Notes under the pieces: generated by a model
Seen by the model: the letters and a program-made list of their open reading frames with translations, nothing else
Database searches by the model: none
Told to the model about the DNA's origin: nothing
Translations under genes and position numbers: made by a program
Source of the DNA: Rickettsiales bacterium
GTDB lineage: Bacteria > Pseudomonadota > Alphaproteobacteria > Rickettsiales > UBA1997
NCBI GenBank assembly: GCA_947496905.1
Contig: CANMEW010000088.1
Location: 1-5,344, forward strand
Direction of reading: 5' to 3'
Length of the DNA stretch: 5,344 bases
Shown: positions 1-4,315 of the stretch, piece after piece
Layout of the letters: the number at the start of each line of letters is the position of its first letter
Numbering within the stretch: position 1 is the first letter of the stretch

Positions 1-1
1 T

Positions 2-103
2 TCAAAATTGGACTTTTTGCTCGATTCAGCGCTGGAGCGGATTCGTAAATTTAAATTTACAAAAAACGAACAAAAAAACACCCTTCAAAAAAATGAGCCC
101 TAG
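2..103 (+). CDS. Possible C-terminal end of an unidentified gene (partial, runs in from the left edge)
   Basis: One + frame is open from the left edge to a TAG stop at 101-103 and gives a 33-residue tail. It begins SKLDFLLDSALERIRKFKF, which reads like an amphipathic helix, and continues into a Lys/Asn/Gln-rich end. The stop lies inside the stem of the hairpin at 94-118, so a gene here would end on its own terminator and converge with mtaB. A second + frame is open only to 48. The stretch is too short to identify a family, and an open frame of 33 codons can occur by chance. It is reported as a weak candidate only. Confidence 0.3.
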   Translation, partial: SKLDFLLDSALERIRKFKFTKNEQKNTLQKNEP

Positions 104-125
104 AGCCGCAAGGGTTCAACTTTTT
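87..125. terminator. Probable Rho-independent terminator, possibly bidirectional, downstream of mtaB
   Basis: TGAGCCCT (94-101) pairs with AGGGTTCA (111-118), including one G-T wobble, around a 9-nt loop. Read on the minus strand, the stem is followed by seven T residues (the A run at 87-93), which suits termination of the operon ending with mtaB at 197. Read on the + strand, it is followed by AC and then a T run from 121, so it could also end a gene entering from the left. The stem is short, so strength is uncertain. Confidence 0.6.
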
Positions 126-148
126 AATTTTGGCGTGAAACATTAGGT

Positions 149-168
149 TGCGAAGAAGCTTCTTCGCA
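149..168. repeat. 20-bp perfect palindrome in the mtaB 3' region
   Basis: The half-site TGCGAAGAAG is followed directly by its exact reverse complement, with no spacer. It lies between the mtaB stop codon and the terminator. As RNA it could form a hairpin with a small AGCT loop, but no T run follows on either strand, so it is not a normal terminator on its own. It could be a protein-binding site, an RNA-stabilising 3' hairpin or a remnant of a repeat family. No second copy is present in this window. Confidence 0.6.
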
Positions 169-196
169 GAGCCTTGTCCTCATTGGATCCAGATTT

Positions 197-1570
197 TTAA
201 TTTGGTGAGGCAAAATGCTCGCCAACTAAAAAATTTTCCTCAATTGACGAAATTTTTACTTGCAGAATTTCGCCAGATTTCACCGCTAAATCAGACATGA
301 TTTTCACATCTAAAAAATTTTCTGACTTACCAATTCCATCCTTCTCAACAATCACACTCAAAATTTTCCCAATTTGTTTTTTGAGAAATTTTTGCGATTC
401 CTTCTGCCCAACCTCTCGCAGAATTTTTGCCCTTCTCTTTACCTCGATCCCATTAACTTGCGGCATCTTTGCTGCCGGCGTTCCTTCGCGTTTTGAGTAA
501 GGAAAAATGTGAGTAAAAATTATTCCAACTTGCTCAAGTAAACTTACAGAATTCAAAAACATTTCCTCGGTTTCGGTTGGGAAGCCGGCAATGATGTCGG
601 CTCCGAAAGTAATTTCTGGCCTTATTTGACGTGCCTTTGCGCAGAATTCTAAAATTTGTTCTCGGTTGTGGCGGCGCTTCATGCGCTTCAGAATTACGTC
701 GTCCCCCGACTGCACACTAAGGTGCAGGTAGGGCATGAATCGTGGCTCGGAGGCGAGTAATTCGAAAATTCCTTCATCCATTTCGGCGACATCAACCGAA
801 GAAAGTCGCAAGCGTGGAAGCTCGGGAACCAGCACAAATAAACGCTTAATCATTTGCGACAAAGTAATTGGAGCTGGTAAATCTTCGCCGTAGCCAGAGA
901 TGTCGACCCCGGTCAAAACAACTTCTTTGTGACCAGCGGCAACCATTTTTTTCACCTTGTCGACAATTTCACCGAATGCCACCGAGCGGCTATTTCCGCG
1001 ACCAAAAGGGATGACACAAAAAGTGCAGCGATGGTTGCAGCCATTTTGAATTTCTAAAAAAGCGCGGGTTTTATTTTCAAAATAGGAGACAAGTTGCGGC
1101 GCAGTTTCTCTAACCGACATGATGTCGTTAACCTTGATTTTACTGGTCTCGAACTCGGTTAAGAAAGGTTGAGTAGATTTTTTTGCAGAGAAAAAAATGT
1201 GGTCTTTGTGGGAAATTTCCAAATCGGAATTAGTGATTTTTTCTTGAGGCAGCGAAGTTTGGAAGTTGCTCGAGTAGCTCTCTGGCTTTGATTTTTCTAC
1301 ATTCCCCAAGACCAAATCTACCTCTGGCATTAGGGCGTATTTTTGTGGATCGATTTGCGCAGCGCAGCCAGTAACAATAATTTTTGCGTCGGGATTTTTT
1401 TTGCGTGCTTGGCGCACTGCTTGACGCAAGTCGCGCTCAGCGTCAGAGGTGACGGCGCAAGAATTGAAAACAATGAGATTTTTTTGGTCAGTTTTTTTTA
1501 GAGCTTCTTTGATTGATTCAGACTCGTAGGCATTCAAGCGGCATCCAAAAGTTACAACCGAATTATCCAT
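197..1570 (-). CDS. mtaB: tRNA (N6-threonylcarbamoyladenosine(37)-C2)-methylthiotransferase MtaB
   Basis: This is a radical SAM methylthiotransferase that converts t6A37 to ms2t6A37 in ANN-decoding tRNAs, stabilising codon-anticodon pairing in the cytoplasm. The 457-residue product shows all three family domains. The N-terminal MTTase domain carries the VTFGCRLNAYESE start and three auxiliary-cluster cysteines (C10, C38, C69). The radical SAM core has QNGCNHRCTFC with the C-x3-C-x2-C triad at 178/182/185, then GRGNSRS and LTGVDISGYG. A C-terminal TRAM-like segment lies at about 397-451. I chose the ATG at 1570 because homologues start just before VxTFGCRLN and AAGG lies 4 nt upstream. An in-frame ATG at 1585 would add five residues (MIQGE). 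The start overlaps the 3' end of the BON lipoprotein gene by 8 bp, implying translational coupling. The MTTase-SAM linker is longer than I expect, by roughly 40 residues (about 92-143). It is the last gene of the minus operon. Assignment is firm. Confidence 0.95.
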   Translation of the reverse strand: MDNSVVTFGCRLNAYESESIKEALKKTDQKNLIVFNSCAVTSDAERDLRQAVRQARKKNPDAKIIVTGCAAQIDPQKYALMPEVDLVLGNVEKSKPESYSSNFQTSLPQEKITNSDLEISHKDHIFFSAKKSTQPFLTEFETSKIKVNDIMSVRETAPQLVSYFENKTRAFLEIQNGCNHRCTFCVIPFGRGNSRSVAFGEIVDKVKKMVAAGHKEVVLTGVDISGYGEDLPAPITLSQMIKRLFVLVPELPRLRLSSVDVAEMDEGIFELLASEPRFMPYLHLSVQSGDDVILKRMKRRHNREQILEFCAKARQIRPEITFGADIIAGFPTETEEMFLNSVSLLEQVGIIFTHIFPYSKREGTPAAKMPQVNGIEVKRRAKILREVGQKESQKFLKKQIGKILSVIVEKDGIGKSENFLDVKIMSDLAVKSGEILQVKISSIEENFLVGEHFASPN

Positions 1571-2180
1571 TTCGCCTTGGATCATTCTTCAAAATGACGT
1601 GATTCACGACTTTTTCTACGCCACGTATTTTGGAAATAACTGCTAATGCTCTTTCCACTTCTTCATTGCTAGAGGCTACGCCAAGTAGGTAGGTAACTCG
1701 ATTGCTGGTAGTAATTTTGTAATTTCGCGAAGAAACGTGCCGCTCAAAAAATAGCTTCGTTTCTGCTTCAGCCGTGATTGCGTGGTCGGTAAAAATATTC
1801 GAGACATCTTCCAATTTTATCCAAGCCTCTGCGTTCAATTGAACTTCGTCGATTACTTCTTTAACGCCCGCAACATTCCAAGCTAAGACTTGAGCAAGTT
1901 TAGCTTTTTGTGGATCAGCTACGCTTCCAGTGAGCAATACACGACCTTCATTGACCATTACGTCGACGAAATTGCCGGGATTTTTCAAGCCATTTTTTAC
2001 AAATTCCGTGACAATTGCGGCAGAAATTCGCACATCTTTTTGTGTGCTTGAAACGCTCTTCTCGCGAGTAACTACGACACCAGCTGCAACTGAGCCGACA
2101 ACGACCGTTTCAACGCAAGAGGTTAAAAAAGTGAGGAGCAGAACAGTCGAAATTGCTGTGATTTTTTGTGAGAATTTCAT
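1563..2180 (-). CDS. BON-domain outer-membrane lipoprotein, DolP (YraP)-like
   Basis: The 205-residue product starts with a lipoprotein signal peptide: MKFSQK, a hydrophobic stretch, then the lipobox LTSC with the acylated cysteine at residue 22. Residue +2 is Val, not Asp, so export to the outer membrane is expected. After the Cys comes a small-residue VVVGSVAAGVVV stretch, as in DolP. Two BON domains follow, at about 49-118 (with GRVLLTGSV and VAGVKEVIDEVQL) and 127-196 (with NRVTYLLGVASS and IRGVEKVVNHVIL). The length and order match E. coli DolP, which binds anionic phospholipid and supports outer-membrane integrity; the same role here is inferred. Its ATG overlaps the upstream TGA as ATGA, so translation is probably coupled to the truncated membrane gene, and its 3' end overlaps mtaB. 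I leave the symbol blank because orthology to dolP, as against other two-BON lipoproteins, cannot be settled by eye. Confidence 0.88.
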   Translation of the reverse strand: MKFSQKITAISTVLLLTFLTSCVETVVVGSVAAGVVVTREKSVSSTQKDVRISAAIVTEFVKNGLKNPGNFVDVMVNEGRVLLTGSVADPQKAKLAQVLAWNVAGVKEVIDEVQLNAEAWIKLEDVSNIFTDHAITAEAETKLFFERHVSSRNYKITTSNRVTYLLGVASSNEEVERALAVISKIRGVEKVVNHVILKNDPRRNG

Positions 2181-2839
2181 GAGATTTCTTGAAGTATTTT
2201 GGATGTTGAAAAGATGTGGGAGATGATTGCGGCGACTAGAAAAGAGGCGAGCATGGCAACAACAGTGTCGCCAAAAAAATGAGCGCCTTTGGTAATTTGG
2301 TAGAATTTTTTTATTCTGGAGGAAAAATTCTCAGTTTTTTTGGTGACGATTTTTCTGTAGCTGCTGAGGAAAAAAATTAGCGAAGCGATGAGAATCACGC
2401 TGAATAATTTTCCCATTGAAGATTCTAGAATATTTCCAATGACCTCCGTGGTGTACATGAGGTAATCGACAGCGATGAAATTGAAGCGGGTCTGAAATTC
2501 ATCCCAAAAAAACCACTCGGAAAAGCAGGAGAAAATTAAAACGAAAAGAAGGAGGAAATAAAAAAAATGCAGGAGGCGTTGGTGTGCTTTAGAATTAAAA
2601 AATTTATTGGAGATGAGTGTGTAGTAGAGCAGCGGGATGAAGGCGATGTAGCCGAAGGAGAGTGCATCAAAAAATAATCCTAATCCGTAAATTTTGACAA
2701 TTAGCGAGGTTGAAAAATCGATCTCATTTTTTTCCAAAGCTAAAAAAACTGTTCTCACCACAAAAGACAGTGCAGCGAAAATAAAAAAAATTTTCACCCG
2801 AGCGGAAGAGGCGAGGAGGTTGCGGATTCTTTTTAACAT
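2177..2839 (-). CDS. N-terminal membrane domain of an LTA-synthase/phosphoglycerol-transferase-family protein, sulfatase domain missing
   Basis: The 220-residue product has five predicted membrane segments (about 16-36, 47-76, 89-108, 143-160, 191-208). Between the third and fourth is the family signature EWFFWDEFQTRFNFIAVDYL at 108-127, continuing as MYTTEVIGNILES. I recognise this from the membrane half of LtaS/MdoB-type proteins (COG1368), which normally run on into an extracytoplasmic sulfatase domain of several hundred residues that moves phosphoglycerol or related groups. Here the protein stops right after the last membrane helix, at the point where homologues enter that domain, so no catalytic threonine or metal ligands are present. 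The TGA overlaps the next ATG by 4 bp, leaving no room for a frameshifted remainder. The start at 2839, 10 bp after the pntAB stop, is preferred. A longer version from 2899 would add 20 residues overlapping pntAB and shows no family similarity. It may be a decayed gene or a stand-alone membrane protein kept for coupling or another role. Confidence 0.75.
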   Translation of the reverse strand: MLKRIRNLLASSARVKIFFIFAALSFVVRTVFLALEKNEIDFSTSLIVKIYGLGLFFDALSFGYIAFIPLLYYTLISNKFFNSKAHQRLLHFFYFLLLFVLIFSCFSEWFFWDEFQTRFNFIAVDYLMYTTEVIGNILESSMGKLFSVILIASLIFFLSSYRKIVTKKTENFSSRIKKFYQITKGAHFFGDTVVAMLASFLVAAIISHIFSTSKILQEIS

Positions 2840-2849
2840 TGGAGTGAAG

Positions 2850-3239
2850 TTATTTTTTGAACATCGAAAGCATGCGCCAAGTGACGAGAAATCCGCCAAA
2901 GATATTTACGGAAGCGATGACAATGGCGAAGAAGCTGAGGGCGGAAATAAGTGACAAACCTTTTGCTGATCCAAGAGCAATTATTGCACCAACGAGAATG
3001 ACTCCAGAGATGGCATTGGTCACGGACATTAGCGGGGTGTGAAGTGCGGGGGTTACTTTCCAAACTACGAAGTAACCAACAAAGCAAGCTAAAACAAAAA
3101 CTGTGAGGCCAAAAATAAATGGATCTACCCCACCACCATTGACTGCAGAGTAACTGAGTTCGGCAATTTTGCGAACTAGCAAATCGGAATTCTCAGTGAT
3201 TTTGTCGGATAATTCGATGATTTCTTGAAGGTTGCTCAT
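2850..3239 (-). CDS. pntAB: NAD(P) transhydrogenase subunit alpha part 2 (PntAB)
   Basis: This is the small membrane subunit (dII part) of the proton-translocating NAD(P)+ transhydrogenase, which uses the proton gradient to reduce NADP+ with NADH at the inner membrane. The 129-residue product matches the family along most of its length. Following a polar N-terminal helix, VDPFIFGLTVFVLACFVGYF leads into VVWKVTPALHTPLMSVTNAISG, then helices at about 74-90 and 96-120, ending in GGFLVTWRMLSMFKK. The family normally lies in a pntAA-pntAB-pntB run. Here it is the first gene of its operon, with a divergent tRNA upstream and an unrelated membrane gene downstream, so both partner subunits must be elsewhere or absent. 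The ATG at 3239 gives the expected family N-terminus, but no good Shine-Dalgarno sequence precedes it. The gene itself looks complete. Confidence 0.93.
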   Translation of the reverse strand: MSNLQEIIELSDKITENSDLLVRKIAELSYSAVNGGGVDPFIFGLTVFVLACFVGYFVVWKVTPALHTPLMSVTNAISGVILVGAIIALGSAKGLSLISALSFFAIVIASVNIFGGFLVTWRMLSMFKK

Positions 3240-3278
3240 GGTTGGAAAATTTATTTTGCGAGGAGGGAAATTCGCGAA

Positions 3279-3306
3279 AAACTAGAAACGGTCAGAGCCT
3301 TGTCAA
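3279..3306 (-). promoter_or_regulatory. Candidate promoter of the pntAB-mtaB operon
   Basis: On the minus strand a perfect TTGACA (3306-3301) is followed after 16 nt by TAGTTT (3284-3279), a weak -10 match. It lies 40 nt upstream of the pntAB start, and no gene lies between them. The -35 is convincing; the -10 is only three of six positions, so the pairing is tentative. Confidence 0.45.
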
Positions 3307-3340
3307 ATTCAAATTGGCTTAGGCAAATTCAAATTGACTT
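3304..3340. repeat. Direct repeat, two 17-bp copies at 20-bp period, in the divergent promoter region
   Basis: CAAATTCAAATTGGCTT (3304-3320) is repeated as CAAATTCAAATTGACTT (3324-3340), with one difference. The 20-bp spacing is close to two helical turns. The first copy overlaps the minus-strand -35 candidate and the second contains the plus-strand -35 candidate. A regulator binding both copies could act on both transcripts, but a simple duplication is equally possible. Confidence 0.55.
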
Positions 3341-3362
3341 GGAGACTTGCGGAAAATAAAAA
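3334..3362 (+). promoter_or_regulatory. Candidate promoter of tRNA-Gln and the downstream RNA-binding protein gene
   Basis: TTGACT (3334-3339), a 17-nt spacer, then TAAAAA (3357-3362) fits a sigma-70-type promoter. It is followed by a GC-rich discriminator (TCGCGCC, 3363-3369), a pattern often seen at stringently controlled stable-RNA promoters. Transcription would begin roughly 45-50 nt before the mature tRNA. Because no terminator is visible after the tRNA, the same promoter may also serve the gene at 3571. Confidence 0.5.
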
Positions 3363-3417
3363 TCGCGCCTCTTTTTTTAAGTTAATTAAAACAAGTAAAC
3401 CTCCCACCAAATTTAAT

Positions 3418-3492
3418 TGGGACGTCGCCAAGCGGTAAGGCAGCGGTTTTTGATACCGCCATCCGTAGGTTCGAATCCTGCCGTCCCAACCA
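3418..3492 (+). tRNA. tRNA-Gln(TTG)
   Basis: The cloverleaf is complete. The acceptor stem is TGGGACG (3418-3424) paired with CGTCCCA (3482-3488). The D arm is GCC...GGC with the AAGCGGTAA loop, and the anticodon stem is GCGGT/ACCGC with loop TTTTGAT, giving anticodon TTG. The T arm is GTAGG/CCTGC around TTCGAAT. The discriminator is A3489, and the CCA end is encoded at 3490-3492. The anticodon and overall sequence match bacterial tRNA-Gln, reading CAA and, with wobble or modification, CAG. Confidence 0.97.
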
Positions 3493-3564
3493 CGCTACTC
3501 CAGCCACGCTACTCTAACCACTACACGTCTCCTAATTTATCCCCCCTAATTTATCCCTAATTTT
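3490..3564 (+). repeat. Two sets of short tandem repeats in the G-poor leader between tRNA-Gln and the RNA-binding protein gene
   Basis: CCACGCTACTC occurs at 3490-3500 and 3504-3514 (14-bp period); the first copy starts with the tRNA CCA end. CCTAATTTATCCC occurs at 3531-3543 and 3545-3557 (14-bp period), with a third partial copy CCTAATTT starting at 3556. The strand has almost no G from 3516 to 3570, so the leader should be largely unstructured. No Shine-Dalgarno sequence precedes the ATG at 3571. Confidence 0.7.
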
Positions 3565-3570
3565 TACAAC

Positions 3571-4011
3571 ATGAGCGCATACGAAAATCGCGATGGTAAC
3601 GGTCGCAACGATTCCAACAATCAAGAAAACAGCGACAATGCGCAACTCTTCATTGCCAAAGGCAGAAATGACGGCATGGACCAAAGATCGCTAGTTGATT
3701 TTATTGCAGATGAAACCGGCATCGATCAAAGCCTAATCAGCAATGTAAAAGTTTTGGATGCTTTCTCATTCTTTGCTGTTCCTCACGAGGATGCTGGTAA
3801 AATTCTAGATTTTTTCCAAGAAAAGGCTGGCGACAGCGGAAGACCTTTGGTTTCTAGAGCTAAAAGAAAAACAACTGGTGGAAGTGGCGGCGGATTTGCT
3901 GGTCGCCGAGAAGGTGGGTTTGGTGGAAATAGAGACGGAGGATTTAGAAGGGATGACCGTCCTCGCAGAGACTACGGCGACAGAAATAATGGCCGTAGAG
4001 ACGATTACTAA
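3571..4011 (+). CDS. Small RNA-binding protein: stand-alone DbpA-type RNA-binding domain with an RGG-like tail
   Basis: The 146-residue product has three parts. Residues 1-23 are a polar, Asn/Asp-rich start. Residues 24-100 match the DbpA/DeaD C-terminal RNA-binding domain (an RRM-like fold): AQLFIAKGRNDGMDQRSLV aligns with the family's LFINVGRKDGLxPxDLV. VKVLDAFSFFAVP aligns with its IDIFDxFSFVEVP, and RPLVSRAKRK is the closing basic strand. Residues 101-146 are a Gly/Arg/Asp-rich tail with GGF and RRD repeats, probably disordered and RNA-binding. In known helicases this domain sits at the end of a DEAD-box core; here there is no helicase core. A rhlE-type helicase lacking this domain lies convergently downstream, which suggests a trans partner, though this is inference. 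An alternative is a free RNA chaperone resembling a cold-shock RNA-binding protein. The start is the first ATG of the frame; no Shine-Dalgarno sequence is seen. Confidence 0.82.
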   Translation: MSAYENRDGNGRNDSNNQENSDNAQLFIAKGRNDGMDQRSLVDFIADETGIDQSLISNVKVLDAFSFFAVPHEDAGKILDFFQEKAGDSGRPLVSRAKRKTTGGSGGGFAGRREGGFGGNRDGGFRRDDRPRRDYGDRNNGRRDDY

Positions 4012-4029
4012 GGTTTAAACTACCGTAAA

Positions 4030-4171
4030 GGAACCTCTGAAAAACCTAGATTTTTCGAGAAATTTTGAAGAAGAAAATTTGTGAGCAGGAAAGCGTACTC
4101 TGATGTACGTGCTCGCGAGCAAATTTATCTGACGACAAAATTACCGAAAAAGATGGTTTTGCAGAGGTTCC
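4030..4171. mobile_element. MITE-like 142-bp imperfect palindrome with 17-bp terminal inverted repeats
   Basis: The ends GGAACCTCTGAAAAACC (4030-4046) and GGTTTTGCAGAGGTTCC (4155-4171) are inverted repeats with one mismatch. They are flanked by TAAA on both sides (4026-4029 and 4172-4175), as expected of a 4-bp target duplication. Inside, further matched blocks continue the palindrome in order: TTTTTCG, AATTTTG, AAATTTG, GAGCA and CGTAC, each with its complement on the other arm. The whole element can fold to one long hairpin. It encodes no protein. This fits a non-autonomous transposon relic; the parent family cannot be named from sequence alone, and a structured RNA is the alternative. It lies just after the RNA-binding protein gene, so it would be transcribed in that gene's 3' region. 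Confidence 0.65.
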
Positions 4172-4178
4172 TAAAATT

Positions 4179-4215
4179 AAAAGCCCCGTCAACAAAAGTT
4201 GGCGGGGCTTTTTTT
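4179..4215. terminator. Strong Rho-independent terminator shared by two convergent genes
   Basis: GCCCCGTCAAC (4183-4193) and GTTGGCGGGGC (4198-4208) form an 11-bp stem with one G-T wobble and an AAAA loop. Seven T residues (4209-4215) follow on the + strand, and four A residues (4179-4182) precede it, giving TTTT on the minus strand. It should end the RNA-binding protein transcript on the + strand and probably also the helicase transcript arriving from the right. Confidence 0.92.
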
Positions 4216-4222
4216 ATAAATG

Positions 4223-4294
4223 TAGGACTTACGCAATTCCGCGCTTTTTTGGTGATTTTTGCGTAAGTCCTAAAATTTGCGTAAGTCCTAAAAT
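4223..4294. repeat. Inverted repeat plus perfect 18-bp tandem duplication at the rhlE 3' end
   Basis: TAGGACTTACGCAA (4223-4236) is the exact inverse of TTGCGTAAGTCCTA (4259-4272), with 22 bp between them. The right arm together with AAAT forms an 18-bp unit (4259-4276) repeated perfectly at 4277-4294, so there is one left end and two right ends. This looks like a small palindromic repeat element whose right end has been duplicated. It carries no coding capacity and sits 21 bp beyond the helicase stop codon. Confidence 0.7.
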
Positions 4295-4315
4295 GATTGT
4301 TCAGCAAAGATCTGT

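Noticed and set aside
45..60. 16-bp palindrome GTAAATTTAAATTTAC
   Set aside because: It is almost entirely A/T in an AT-rich stretch and may be inside a coding tail, so it is not strong enough to call a site.
167..178. 12-bp sequence CAGAGCCTTGTC shared with 3293-3304
   Set aside because: About one shared 12-mer is expected by chance in a window of this length, and the contexts differ (one 3' of mtaB, one in a promoter).
2833..3087. Open minus-strand frame with many Trp/Cys/His/Arg codons overlapping pntAB
   Set aside because: It lies almost wholly inside pntAB in another frame, and its composition is typical of an out-of-frame translation.
3490..3564. Short tandem repeats considered as a CRISPR fragment
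   Set aside because: Units are 11-13 bp with 1-3 bp between copies, there are no spacers of uniform length, and no cas genes are present.
4111..4120. 10-bp palindrome GCTCGCGAGC
   Set aside because: It lies within the inner hairpin region of the 142-bp foldback element and is better treated as part of it than as a separate operator.
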